A DNA stretch of 64,000 nt from Niabella aurantiaca DSM 17617 (lineage in GTDB: Bacteria > Bacteroidota > Bacteroidia > Chitinophagales > Chitinophagaceae): contig NZ_KB893628.1 of assembly GCF_000374125.1 (NCBI RefSeq), forward strand, positions 16,910-80,909, read 5' to 3'. Shown in pieces: positions 1 through 8,836 of the stretch (within the stretch, counting starts at the first letter, position 1; each line of letters opens with the position of its first letter). The notes beneath the pieces are model-generated. The model worked only from the letters and a program-made list of their open reading frames with translations, searched no databases and was not told the origin of the DNA. A program made the position numbers and the translations under genes.

Positions 1-108
1 TTACTACACACGGGTAAGCCTATTAACTTTAACACTTTTACGCTTCGTGAGCACCGGCCGGCTTATAGGAAGCAACACGGCGCGTTTATAAAAGTGCTGA
101 TCTTATAA
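1..108 (+). CDS. possible C-terminal tail of a gene entering from the left edge
   Basis: Frame 1 is open from base 1 to a TAA at 106-108, giving about 35 residues with a protein-like composition (GKPINFNTFTLREHRPAYRK). It would converge on the TonB-receptor gene that ends at 242. A stretch this short is open by chance fairly often, and I do not recognise the family. A weak hairpin, CCAAT...ATTGG, follows at about 111-130 and could be part of its 3' end. The sequence left of the window would settle it. Confidence 0.35.
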   Translation, partial: LLHTGKPINFNTFTLREHRPAYRKQHGAFIKVLIL

Positions 109-196
109 CCAATGGGTTTTCTATTGGTCGGAAAAAGTAGCGATGATGTTACCCTTAAATTATGATCCGTGATTTTCGATTCCACACCTGCCGGAC

Positions 197-229
197 AGAC
201 CTGTTAGGTTTAGAAACCCTAACGGGTCT
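197..229. repeat. palindromic intergenic repeat, copy 1
   Basis: Near-perfect inverted repeat with arms AGACCTGTTAGG and CCTAACGGGTCT around an A/T centre, including two G-T type mismatches. The same core recurs at 29453-29486 and 33868-33914. It lies between the left-edge open frame and the 3' end of the TonB receptor gene. There is no strong T-tract, so it looks more like a REP-type element that may double as a weak bidirectional terminator than a dedicated terminator. Confidence 0.7.
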
Positions 230-241
230 GCTTTTACACCC

Positions 242-3079
242 CTACCACAACGACCAGCCGCCGCCTACTTTTTTCTTGGTGCCGGCCGGGCGCAGGTTGT
301 AAGTAAAAGTCGCCAGGAAGTACTGCCCCAGGATATTGCTATAAGTAGTGCGTACCGTATTCTGGTAAGGAATGATATCCGTATTGCGCGTCTGGTTCAG
401 CAGGTCGTTAGCATACAGGCGCAGTACCGCCCGCTCATCTTCAAAGAACGTGAAATTCACGCCTGCATTCCACATGAACATCCTCCGGTATTGCGGATCT
501 GCAAAGGCATTGTTGTTCAGGTACCGCAATTCGGTATCAAAGATCACATGCTTTATATAACGTATGATCAGCTCTGTTCCGGCCGTTTGGTCAAAGCTTC
601 TTGCAGGTGTGAACCGGGGATTGGTATTCTTTACACTCATATAAGAAAAAGAATAAGCCGGTCTTATTTCCAGTTTATCATTCCAGTTAAAGCCCAGGTT
701 GCTCCAGATATTACTATTCAGCCGCTTTTGAATGCTGGGCGCCTCATTGTAAAAGAATTTATTTTCCCGGTATTCGGTCCAGGTGCCCACATTCCAGGAG
801 AAGGTAAAACTGTTCTTGTATTTGATATCCTGGTTCAGGCCGAAATTGGCGGCAATACGTTTGCTTCCATCCGCATTCACGGCCTTTATCGTCTGTATCC
901 CGCTTTCGTCTACTGTTATGCTTTGCACAACATCATTATCTGCAATATACGCTTCTCCCCAACTCCATACATTCAGATTGTTTTTGGGATTAAAGGTATT
1001 CAGGTTCGCATTTACCCGGTTCCTGAGGGCGGGCAGAAGACCCGCGTTCCCAATATTAATAACATAAGGGTTGGTATTGTTGCGCACGGGCAGCAGGTAA
1101 TAGTAGTCCGGCAATACCACATCTCGGGAAAAGTTGACGGTTAATTTTTTATACGTGACCTCCAGTTCCGGCAATACATTGCCCTGCTTTTGGATTAGCG
1201 GCTCGGGAACATAAGAGACATTGTTCTCAAATTGCTGGTACTGGTACCGGAGACCAGGGGTTACCGCAAGTCCTTTATGTTTAAACTCCAGGCCGGTGCT
1301 CACCAGGTACTTATTGCTGCTGCGCAGGAACATGCTGCTTAGCTCATTGTTCCGCTGGTCGTAGCCGGGCCCGCTTTTATCAAACGTAGCCACATCGTTT
1401 TTCAGGTGCTCATATTCATACCGGGTTCCTGCACGGAGAAACCATTTTTTACCAAGGGGCTCGCGGTAATTGGCACCGGCATAGGCAAACCAGGTAGGAA
1501 CGCTTTCTGTTCTCAGCTGGTTCGTCAGGCTGTCGAACCTGTCCGGATACAGATAGCGGATACGGGCATCCGTATAATTGTCCGTTGTCTTGCGGTTCCA
1601 AACCACTCCCTGCGCAAATGAGATCCTGCGCCCGGTTTTTGTTGCAGACAACCGGGTCAATGAAAAATTCTCCCGCAGGATATCATTGCGGGTGTCACCG
1701 TTAATTAAAACGCGGCCATCGTTCAGATCGCCCAAAAAATTATTGATCCCGTTTTGATTGTTTACGCTGTTATTCTCTTCTCCCCCGATAATATAGGTGG
1801 CTGTAGCGGTAATGGTGGTCAGTGTATCCGGTTTCAGATTCATTCCCACCCCAAAAGTATGCGTATTGCCTCGCAGAACGGTATTGTTAAGCGATTTGTT
1901 GGTAATGATCGTGTCCCCGTTGAAGATCCGGGTGCTGTTATCCGTCTCCACATCAGTATGTACTTTCCCAAAATAATACTGGGCAAAAAAGGATTTTTTC
2001 CTGTTGGGAGAATGGTTGAGATTAAAACCAAGGCCATTACTGGTGGTCACCCCGCCCATGCGCGACATGCCGCCAAAGTTAATGCCGTTGATCATGATAT
2101 TTGAACCAAAATTGCTGTTGTTGCTGCTGTTATTGCCCCCGCCAGATACGTCCCTGTTCCGTTGCAGGCCGCCGGTTTGCATCAGATCGCTCCAGCCAAA
2201 ACCCGGCCGGTTCAGGTTATTGCTGTAGCCCAAAAGACTTACCTGAAGGGTGTCGCGGAAGATATTGGCGATGGCCCCCCCTTCAAAGCGGCTTCCGTTA
2301 ATGCCACCGCCACCTCCGGCATAGGCTTTTCCAAACAGGCCCTTCTTCACTCCTTTTTTAAAGGTGAGGTTGATGACCTTTCCCACATTGTTCAGGTTAT
2401 CGTCTCCTCTTTCCAGCAGTTCGTCCTTGTCATCCGTTACCTGTATCTTATCGATCACATTGGAGGGCAGGTTACGCGAAGCCATTTTGGGATCGCTGCC
2501 AAAAAAATTCTTTCCATCTACAAGGATCCGGTTCACGCGTTTCCCATTCACCATGATGTTGCCTTGCTTGTCTACCTGCACTCCCGGCAGCTTCTTCAGC
2601 AGGTCTTCCACCAGGGCATTGGGCAGGGTTTTAAAGGCATTGGCATTAAATTCAACCGTATCTTTCCGGATCACCATGGGCGGGCGCTCGGCCACTACCA
2701 ATACTTCATCCAGGTCGGTGGTGCCGGTTTGCAAGGGGATCGTTCCAAGATCCAGTGCCGGTTGCGACCTGGAAAGCTGAAACTCCCTGCGGAACACCCC
2801 ATACCCGGTAAACGTAATAATAACCCGGTAGGGCACTTCAGGCGAAAGCCCCGGTACACGGAACGCGCCTTCCTCGCCGCTGAGGCGGTATGTCACCATC
2901 GAAGTGTCGGCTGCCTTAAACACCGTAATTGTAGCCATATACAACGGTTTGCCCGTAGCTGAATCCAAAAGCTTTCCGGTAATGACCCCCTGCGCACGTA
3001 TGCCCAACGCACCCAAAAACAGAAATACAACTAAAGCGGCCCGTCTATAAAGAGACAATGGCCTGGAAAAGGTTTGCAT
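242..3079 (-). CDS. TonB-dependent outer-membrane protein with N-terminal carboxypeptidase-regulatory domain
   Basis: A 945-residue outer-membrane protein. An N-terminal signal peptide ends near ALGIRAQ. Next comes a carboxypeptidase-regulatory-like domain (about residues 28-110, ITGKLLDSATGKPLYMATI). A plug-like segment (about 120-240) contains LPGVQVDKQGNIMVNGKRVN and VDGKNFFGSDP. The rest is a long asparagine- and aromatic-rich beta-barrel ending in GGGWSLW. This fits the Bacteroidota OMP_b-brl family of TonB-receptor-like proteins; the substrate is unknown. The longest frame begins at a TTG (3097), but ATG 3079 sits just before the signal peptide and is preferred. No SusD partner is adjacent, so this is not an obvious SusC. 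It stands alone, with a low-complexity gap upstream. Confidence 0.85.
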   Translation of the reverse strand: MQTFSRPLSLYRRAALVVFLFLGALGIRAQGVITGKLLDSATGKPLYMATITVFKAADTSMVTYRLSGEEGAFRVPGLSPEVPYRVIITFTGYGVFRREFQLSRSQPALDLGTIPLQTGTTDLDEVLVVAERPPMVIRKDTVEFNANAFKTLPNALVEDLLKKLPGVQVDKQGNIMVNGKRVNRILVDGKNFFGSDPKMASRNLPSNVIDKIQVTDDKDELLERGDDNLNNVGKVINLTFKKGVKKGLFGKAYAGGGGGINGSRFEGGAIANIFRDTLQVSLLGYSNNLNRPGFGWSDLMQTGGLQRNRDVSGGGNNSSNNSNFGSNIMINGINFGGMSRMGGVTTSNGLGFNLNHSPNRKKSFFAQYYFGKVHTDVETDNSTRIFNGDTIITNKSLNNTVLRGNTHTFGVGMNLKPDTLTTITATATYIIGGEENNSVNNQNGINNFLGDLNDGRVLINGDTRNDILRENFSLTRLSATKTGRRISFAQGVVWNRKTTDNYTDARIRYLYPDRFDSLTNQLRTESVPTWFAYAGANYREPLGKKWFLRAGTRYEYEHLKNDVATFDKSGPGYDQRNNELSSMFLRSSNKYLVSTGLEFKHKGLAVTPGLRYQYQQFENNVSYVPEPLIQKQGNVLPELEVTYKKLTVNFSRDVVLPDYYYLLPVRNNTNPYVINIGNAGLLPALRNRVNANLNTFNPKNNLNVWSWGEAYIADNDVVQSITVDESGIQTIKAVNADGSKRIAANFGLNQDIKYKNSFTFSWNVGTWTEYRENKFFYNEAPSIQKRLNSNIWSNLGFNWNDKLEIRPAYSFSYMSVKNTNPRFTPARSFDQTAGTELIIRYIKHVIFDTELRYLNNNAFADPQYRRMFMWNAGVNFTFFEDERAVLRLYANDLLNQTRNTDIIPYQNTVRTTYSNILGQYFLATFTYNLRPAGTKKKVGGGWSLW

Positions 3080-3396
3080 ACCTACTACACGCAGCAACCG
3101 GAAAAATGTTACACAGCAACCGGCTGAAAACTGTTTGAGGTTGAATGTTTAAGGTTGGGATCCCTTTGCGGCCGGATGCGCATATTGCAATTCCAGATCC
3201 TGCTGATCGCTGAAAGCTGACCGCTCAATGCTCAATACTGTGTAGCTAAAGACTGATGGCTGACAGCGCAACGCTCAATGCTCGACTCGCAATGCTGATC
3301 GCTGCTCCGGATTCAAGATTTCATGCCGGATTGTGGTTTTGGCATTCACTGCCTATTCCGGATCCCATCCGCCGTCCAGTGTCTATCGTCTAATGT
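3080..3396. other. low-complexity intergenic stretch
   Basis: About 317 bases between the TonB-receptor start and the glycosyltransferase stop. Much of it is built from degenerate short repeats such as CTCAATGCTCAAT, GCTGATCGCTG and GAGGTTGAATGTTTAAGG. Similar text occurs at about 44600-44810. I see no credible gene or RNA. It probably holds the promoter of the TonB receptor, but no clean TTG...TAnnTTTG pair was found. Confidence 0.55.
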
Positions 3397-4377
3397 CTAA
3401 CGCCCAAACAACCGATCCATACTTTGCGGAATGGTTTTGCTGTAATCCATTTGCACCGGTTTGTACTCGTTCTGCCATTTTTCAAACTGCTGTTCAAAAT
3501 CATCCCCGATCCTGGAAAGGGTCATTATTCCCATCTCTTTTAATGCAGCGGCATTGCAGCATTGCTCATATTGCCCGCGGATGGGGATGGCCATTATTTT
3601 TTTGCCGAGATGCAGCGCTTCTGAGGGCGTTTCAAATCCGCCACCGGTAATGATCTCCCGGCAATGGATCAGGCTCTTATTGAACAGTTGGCGGTCTACC
3701 GGAACAAAACGGATATTCCCTTCCTCCCGTACCGAACCGGATTGCCGGCTGAAAATCTCAAACCGGTGTTCTTTTAATTTTAAAAAGATCTGCCGCAGCT
3801 CCTGATCGCAGTAAGACGGAAGATATACGGCGATATGGCCTTTATCAGCCGGTGTGGCCTCAAGGATCTCCTTTTTGATCACAGGTGTAAGAATGAAATC
3901 GTCATAGGATTTAAAATGCAGACCCAGGTAGCGTTCTCCGCGGGCGTAGTTTTTCAGCATCCATTCACCGGACCGGCTTAGCGACTCCGGCCGGGGTACT
4001 TTATCGCTTTGAAAGCTGGCCTGGTGCCCGAAATTGACGGATGGAATCTTCTTCGATCTGCAGGCTGCCGCAGTGATGTAGTCATAGTCATTGATCACAA
4101 AATCATAATCCTCTACCGGCAGGGCACGGATCTCTTTCTTCAGTGCCAGGGGATTCACATGCCGGGCGATCTTCCAGTAATCGAGCCCGCCGTTGCAGGT
4201 ATAATAGAGGCTCAGTCCCCTGCTCCGGTACTTCACCGGTGCATCCAGCTTCAGGTTGCTGTTGTTACCGCTCAGAAAGATATCCACCGTACCGTATTGC
4301 ATTAGATAAGGTAACAGCTCCATAGCGCGGCTGATGTGCCCGTTACCGGTAGCCTGAACGGCGTAAAAAATTTTCAT
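3397..4377 (-). CDS. GT-B type glycosyltransferase family protein
   Basis: A 326-residue cytosolic protein resembling the glycosyltransferase family typified by archaeal MJ1255 (Glyco_trans_1_3-like). The N-terminal loop TGNGHISRAMEL resembles the acceptor-domain glycine loop of GT-B enzymes. The C-terminal half holds TGGGFETPSEAL, the type of motif that binds the nucleotide-sugar phosphates in MurG/UGT relatives, followed by GQYEQCCNAAAL. It overlaps the upstream metallophosphoesterase gene by 35 bases, so the two are probably co-transcribed and coupled. Together they may act on a lipid-linked or envelope glycan. Donor and acceptor cannot be read from sequence. Confidence 0.75.
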   Translation of the reverse strand: MKIFYAVQATGNGHISRAMELLPYLMQYGTVDIFLSGNNSNLKLDAPVKYRSRGLSLYYTCNGGLDYWKIARHVNPLALKKEIRALPVEDYDFVINDYDYITAAACRSKKIPSVNFGHQASFQSDKVPRPESLSRSGEWMLKNYARGERYLGLHFKSYDDFILTPVIKKEILEATPADKGHIAVYLPSYCDQELRQIFLKLKEHRFEIFSRQSGSVREEGNIRFVPVDRQLFNKSLIHCREIITGGGFETPSEALHLGKKIMAIPIRGQYEQCCNAAALKEMGIMTLSRIGDDFEQQFEKWQNEYKPVQMDYSKTIPQSMDRLFGR

Positions 4378-5218
4378 TGTCTTTATCAGATAGTGCGTGT
4401 AAATAAAAAGCGATCTCGTTGGTCAGCACCGTTGCCCTGGGTTTGTCCCGGGGGGTCCGTTCTGTTTTCATTTCCTTTTCATTATAGGTGTACAACTGCC
4501 ATTGATTGTCGTAATATTCCAGCGCGGTCATATGCTCCATCCAATCGCCGGAATTCAGATAGTTCACTTTTCCCTTTGCAGTTATCACTTCTTTTTTCTG
4601 CGGCTGATGTATGTGCCCGCAGATAACGGTATCGAACTTTTTTTCAATGGCCAGCTCCGCTATTTTGGTCTCAAAAGCATCGATATTGATGATGCGCTTA
4701 TTGAACTGGTCCATGATCTTCCGGGAAAGCGACAGCTTTTCCCTGCCAAAAAGCTGGGAGACCACATTCATGCATTTGTTAAAGCCCAGCAAGACGGCAT
4801 ATCCGTTGCTGCCCAGCTTACCCCAGAACTTTGCCTGCCGGGTAGTGGTATGATCAAAAACATCCCCGTGAAAGATCCACACTTTTTTACCATTGACCTC
4901 GATCACCACTTTATCCGTCAGCAGAAAGCTCCCCAGCTCCAGGTCCGAATAACGGCGCATGCAGTCGTCGTGATTACCGGTGATATAGATGACCCGGGTT
5001 CCGGAAGAAAGCTTGTTAAATACCTCTTTGATAGCAGAGATATGATCCGGTGGAAAATAGCGTTTGCTAAACTGCCACCCGTCGATAATATCTCCGTTCA
5101 GGATCAGCACACGCGGATCAATGCTTTTCAGATAGGCAGTGAACTCGCGTGCCCGGCTTGCATAGGTACCCAGGTGCAGATCGGATACAACAGCTATTTC
5201 GATGCGGCGTTGGGACAT
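4343..5218 (-). CDS. UDP-2,3-diacylglucosamine diphosphatase-like metallophosphoesterase
   Basis: A 291-residue calcineurin-like phosphoesterase with the full metal-binding motif series in order: SDLHLG, NGDIIDGW, TGNHDD, FHGDVFD and CGHIHQPQ. It resembles the LpxH/LpxH2-type UDP-diacylglucosamine pyrophosphohydrolases of lipid A synthesis, but Bacteroidota carry several paralogues, so the lipid A role is inferred. The C-terminal 30 residues are charged and variable. No signal peptide is seen, so it is cytosolic or peripheral. It is the first gene of a two-gene minus-strand unit with the overlapping glycosyltransferase. The next gene (HAD) is divergent, so the promoter lies in 5219-5415. Confidence 0.75.
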   Translation of the reverse strand: MSQRRIEIAVVSDLHLGTYASRAREFTAYLKSIDPRVLILNGDIIDGWQFSKRYFPPDHISAIKEVFNKLSSGTRVIYITGNHDDCMRRYSDLELGSFLLTDKVVIEVNGKKVWIFHGDVFDHTTTRQAKFWGKLGSNGYAVLLGFNKCMNVVSQLFGREKLSLSRKIMDQFNKRIINIDAFETKIAELAIEKKFDTVICGHIHQPQKKEVITAKGKVNYLNSGDWMEHMTALEYYDNQWQLYTYNEKEMKTERTPRDKPRATVLTNEIAFYLHALSDKDNENFLRRSGYR

Positions 5219-5415
5219 TATGATTTCTGTTTTCCAAATTTCCCAATCCAGTGTAACAGAACCATTACCTTAATGTTATAATAATATTATCTATGTAGGG
5301 CAGACTGCGCCACAAATGCATGCATAAAGGCACGGGGGCATTATATCGTGAGGATCGATGCGGCTGCACTGTATTTGGGACCAAACAGCTCTGGCCTTTT
5401 TCGTATTTTGCAGCC

Positions 5416-6111
5416 ATGAAGTACAAACATCTTTTTTTTGACCTGGACCATACATTGTGGGATTTTGATGCCAATGCAAAACTGACGCTGCAGGACCTGT
5501 ATGGCACCCTGAAACTTGAAGAAAGAGGCATTGATGATTTTAACCGTTTTTACAGGCAATACCTGGAGCACAATACAAGATTATGGGCGCGTTACCGCAA
5601 CGGGTTCATCAAGCAGGCAGAGCTGCGGGTAAAGCGGATGCAATTATCATTGCTGGATTTCAAAATCGGCGATGAGGCACTTGCGCAGGAAATGAGCCGG
5701 CGCTTTTTAGAAATGCTGCCCACCCGCAACACCTTGTTTCCCTATGCCACCGAGATCCTGACCTACCTTACCTCAAAAAACTACCGGCTGCACCTGATCA
5801 CCAACGGGTTTGAAGAAGTACAGCACCATAAGATCAGGAATTCAAACATCCATCACTATTTTGATCAGGTGGTTACCTCCGAAGGATCCAACAGTTTAAA
5901 GCCGAACAAAGAGATCTTCGATTTTGCGCTGGCAGCAACCGGGGCACAGAAAGCGGAAAGTATCATGCTGGGCGATGACCTCGAAGCGGACATCATCGGC
6001 GCGGCAAATGCAGGGCTGGACCAGGTGTACATTAACCACGTGAACAAATCGCCGGACTTTAAACCCACTTATACGGTATATGCGTTAAAAGAGCTGGAAG
6101 CCATTTTTTAA
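5416..6111 (+). CDS. YjjG-family HAD hydrolase (noncanonical pyrimidine nucleotidase-like)
   Basis: A 231-residue HAD-superfamily phosphatase. Motif I is DLDHTLWDF (residues 9-17, with nucleophile D9 and acid D11), motif II is LITNGFE, the motif III lysine is in LKPNKEIF, and motif IV is MLGDDLEADI. An alpha-helical C1 cap lies between motifs I and II. Length and motif context fit the YjjG type that dephosphorylates nucleoside monophosphates and removes non-canonical pyrimidines; the substrate is inferred. The frame is open from 5320, but the protein family starts at MKYKHLFFDLD. The sequence TATTTTG, a near match to the -7 box, sits 6 bases before this ATG. Confidence 0.85.
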   Translation: MKYKHLFFDLDHTLWDFDANAKLTLQDLYGTLKLEERGIDDFNRFYRQYLEHNTRLWARYRNGFIKQAELRVKRMQLSLLDFKIGDEALAQEMSRRFLEMLPTRNTLFPYATEILTYLTSKNYRLHLITNGFEEVQHHKIRNSNIHHYFDQVVTSEGSNSLKPNKEIFDFALAATGAQKAESIMLGDDLEADIIGAANAGLDQVYINHVNKSPDFKPTYTVYALKELEAIF

Positions 6112-6130
6112 TGCTCCACGCATATCCGCT

Positions 6131-6874
6131 TTACAGACGGTAGCCAATGCGGATGCCTAATGCCGGACGAAATGTGACTCCGCTGTTTTCTTTGAGATAT
6201 GAGTGCCGCATCCCGTCAAATACATTGGGGTGCCGCGATCGCAGTAACGAGTCAGATGCTGCCGCGTATTCCCGGTTGTAATTTTTATTGCTCCGGTATG
6301 CCAGGCCCAGGCTGCTGTAAATATCAAGAAGCAGGTGCCTGGATTGCTGCATAACACGGGGCTTTCGTGAAACCGGATACCCGATCAATCGCTGGTACCC
6401 GAAAACAGCGCTTAGCCCCGTAATGGTTTTCCGGGCATAAAAATAATCGGCATACTCCTCCCGGTTATTTTCCTTGTAATAGTACGCAGTAAGATTGCGC
6501 CGGTTTCGGGCATACATAAAATTGACCCCCATGTAACGGCCGGAAAGAGGCGGATATACTTCCCCGCTACGGGATCTGCGGGCATAGTGACGTAACTCTA
6601 TATTTGCCTTTATCCCTTTTTCTTTTGCAAATTCAGGACCGGCACCTTCTCCTTCAATAGAATAAAGCTGGTACCCCAGTTCCCCGGAGAGCGATACCCG
6701 CCGGCCAATGGCATGTTCCAGTGCCATTCGTAAGGTTGGAAAAGAAACAGGATCGGTAGCAGCAGTTAAATTTAACTTCAATGCTGTTTGATATGGTTTT
6801 CCGGGTTCCTGCGCATCCAGTTTTTTTATACAGCAGCAGACAACCATCAGTAACAGCCAGGTAACTTTTTTCAT
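6131..6874 (-). CDS. predicted outer-membrane protein, tandem paralogue A
   Basis: A 247-residue protein with a signal peptide (MKKVTWLLLMVVCCCIKKLDAQ) and alternating aromatic/polar strands, ending in RPALGIRIGYRL. This is a typical small beta-barrel end, DUF3575-like in style. It is closely related to the gene at 6931-7674: both contain SLSGELGYQLYSI or ALSGELGYQLYSI, ARRSRSG and FYARKTITGLS. ATG 6874 is chosen because the signal peptide starts there, although the frame remains open to 6910. It has no assigned function and is the last of three same-strand paralogues. Confidence 0.7.
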   Translation of the reverse strand: MKKVTWLLLMVVCCCIKKLDAQEPGKPYQTALKLNLTAATDPVSFPTLRMALEHAIGRRVSLSGELGYQLYSIEGEGAGPEFAKEKGIKANIELRHYARRSRSGEVYPPLSGRYMGVNFMYARNRRNLTAYYYKENNREEYADYFYARKTITGLSAVFGYQRLIGYPVSRKPRVMQQSRHLLLDIYSSLGLAYRSNKNYNREYAAASDSLLRSRHPNVFDGMRHSYLKENSGVTFRPALGIRIGYRL

Positions 6875-6930
6875 AAACAGTTTTAACAGGTGCAAATTAA
6901 AGCGCATCAAATATAAGATTTGAAATTTTC

Positions 6931-7674
6931 CTATAAACGGTATCCCAGTCGGATGCCCAGTGCGGGGCGAATGATAACGCGGCTGTTTTCTTCAAGGTAA
7001 GATTTCACCGTTGCATCCGATAAATTTACATGCCGGGATCGAAGTAATGAATCAGATGCGGTATGGTAGTTGCGGTTGTAATTTTTATTGTTCCGGTAGG
7101 CCGGCCCCAGGCTGCCGTAAAAATCAAAAAGTATATGTCGCGACTGTTTGGTAATACCGGGTTTTAGTGAAGCCGGATACCGGATCGCCAACTGGTAGCC
7201 CAGAACAAAGCTTAAACCCGTAATCGTTTTCCGGGCATAGAACCGGTCGGTAAATTCGAGATGATCGTCTTTTTTGTAATAGTGTGCCGTCAGGTTACGC
7301 CGGTTTTGTGCATACAAAAAATTCAGCCCCGTATAAAAGCCCGCAAGCGGAGGATATATGTTTCCACTACGGGATCTGCGGGCATAACGGCGCAACTCCA
7401 CATTAGCTTTGATTCCGCTTTCCTTTACAAATTCCGGATCGGCAAGATATCCATCAATGGAGTACAGCTGGTAGCCCAGTTCTCCGGAAAGTGCTATCCT
7501 TTGGGAAACAGCCCGCTCCAGCGCCAACCGTATCGTTGGGAAAGAAATATCATCCGCCAGTGCAACTATATTCAGCTTTACCGCGGACCGGTAGCTTTTG
7601 TTGCCCTCCTGGGCGTTTACATCGTTAACAAAACACAGGGTAGGCAGGAATAGCAGGCAGGCAATTTTTTTCAT
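6931..7674 (-). CDS. predicted outer-membrane protein, tandem paralogue B
   Basis: A 247-residue secreted protein (signal MKKIACLLFLPTLCFVNDVNAQ) of the same length as paralogue A and matching it along its whole length. Shared blocks include GIKANVELRRYARRSRSG and SDSLLRSRHVN, with the end RPALGIRLGYRL. The gene pair therefore looks like a recent tandem duplication, with 56 bases between copies. Start 7674 aligns with the start of paralogue A; ATG 7680, two codons upstream, is also possible. Predicted to sit in the outer membrane; role unknown. Confidence 0.7.
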   Translation of the reverse strand: MKKIACLLFLPTLCFVNDVNAQEGNKSYRSAVKLNIVALADDISFPTIRLALERAVSQRIALSGELGYQLYSIDGYLADPEFVKESGIKANVELRRYARRSRSGNIYPPLAGFYTGLNFLYAQNRRNLTAHYYKKDDHLEFTDRFYARKTITGLSFVLGYQLAIRYPASLKPGITKQSRHILFDFYGSLGPAYRNNKNYNRNYHTASDSLLRSRHVNLSDATVKSYLEENSRVIIRPALGIRLGYRL

Positions 7675-7747
7675 AAACATTTTTGGGTAGTGCAATATAC
7701 AGCGATTTATATTCTCTGAACCGCTTTAAAAATCTTCCGTTCCGGGA

Positions 7748-8413
7748 TTAAAAAAGCCTTCCCACCCTGGCCCCAAGGGTAATGTTCGGGCCCCATCCAT
7801 TCCTCATATTGTCGCGGCTAAGCATCGACCCGATCACATCTTCATTCCCTTTATTCCCGATCCGGGCCGCCTGTAACTCAAAATCCTTTGTCATTGTCCT
7901 CTTTATGCCGATCCCTCCGTAAAGTTCTACCTGCAGCCATTTTTTAAACAGGAAATCAAATCCCGTTATAACGTTAACCCCAAACGAACGTTTTTTGAAC
8001 CAGAAAGCATCCTTCCCCAGTCTTTTAATAATCCCGTTTTGATGTATAAGGCTATCATAAGTATAGTCATTGGCTGTATTGCTTCTATAAAACAGGGCAC
8101 CTCCTACATAAAATTTCCTTCCCCGGGGTTCTTCCTTCAGGTACCTGCGCAGCTCAATATTGGTTTTAAGACCCTTTGTTTTTACAAATACCGTATCCAG
8201 CGCCCGGGGCTTATACAACTGGTAGCCGGCCTCGGCAAAAAGCCCCAAATGCTTACCCATCCTTTTCTCAATACCCAGCTGTAACGTAGGAAAATCAAAC
8301 ACGGCCGCGGCCGCTGTTGCATTAAGTTTTATACCCATGCCGGGAGGCTTCTCTTCCTGTGCAAACCCCGTTATACAAAAAAGCAATAACGCAAAACAGC
8401 AGTTAATTTTCAT
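7748..8413 (-). CDS. predicted outer-membrane protein, tandem paralogue C (divergent)
   Basis: A 221-residue protein with a clear signal peptide (MKINCCFALLLFCITGFAQ). It is a more distant member of the same family: FPTLQLGIEKRMGK matches FPTLRMALEHAIGR of paralogue A, and GLKTNIELRRYL matches GIKANIELRHYA. The end TLGARVGRLF is again barrel-like. It lies upstream of paralogues A and B on the same strand and is probably the oldest copy. Function unknown. Confidence 0.7.
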   Translation of the reverse strand: MKINCCFALLLFCITGFAQEEKPPGMGIKLNATAAAAVFDFPTLQLGIEKRMGKHLGLFAEAGYQLYKPRALDTVFVKTKGLKTNIELRRYLKEEPRGRKFYVGGALFYRSNTANDYTYDSLIHQNGIIKRLGKDAFWFKKRSFGVNVITGFDFLFKKWLQVELYGGIGIKRTMTKDFELQAARIGNKGNEDVIGSMLSRDNMRNGWGPNITLGARVGRLF

Positions 8414-8836
8414 ATGCCCTATTTATCGTATTAACGTGAAGATGATATAAAAAGTAACATTATATTAAAATAAATACATTTGAGTAGCAACAGCAATTCA
8501 TGGGCAAAAGCCCCTTATGTCCTTGTAGTTAATCGTCATCATAAGCGGTAAAATGCGTGGGAGATACGGTAGAATTCCGATCCGGCCATGCAACCGGCAA
8601 ACAGGCTGTATAAGGGCCGTCTGTTTGTAGCGGCCAACCGCCCCGCAGTATAGGCCGCAACAACGGTTTGAAGACGATGCAACACATGGCGCTTTTACGC
8701 ATCCGGTGCAGATTACAAAGGCAGCAGTTAACCCGCTTATTCAGATCTTGTGCCGCTGAATAAAAAAACATCGGGCATCGTTCAAAAAGGAGGGATACCG
8801 TACCATCTTTATGAGCACATCACCGTTACACGCTGA
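8414..8836. other. 423-base gap with no supported gene
   Basis: The left 80 bases are AT-rich and probably hold the promoter of paralogue C. A plus-strand TACATTTG at 8475-8482 resembles a -7 box but has no TTG at the right distance, and only a 10-codon frame follows at 8500. An 80-codon minus-strand frame at 8529-8771 is cysteine-rich but lacks family features and a convincing start. I treat it as non-coding. Confidence 0.4.

Noticed and set aside
4343-5218. Naming the metallophosphoesterase lpxH
   Set aside because: Motifs fit the family, but Bacteroidota have several related paralogues and this one pairs with an unrelated glycosyltransferase, so the symbol would be a guess.
8529-8771. 80-codon cysteine-rich minus-strand frame
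   Set aside because: No signal peptide, no recognisable motif, no credible start context and no partner gene.
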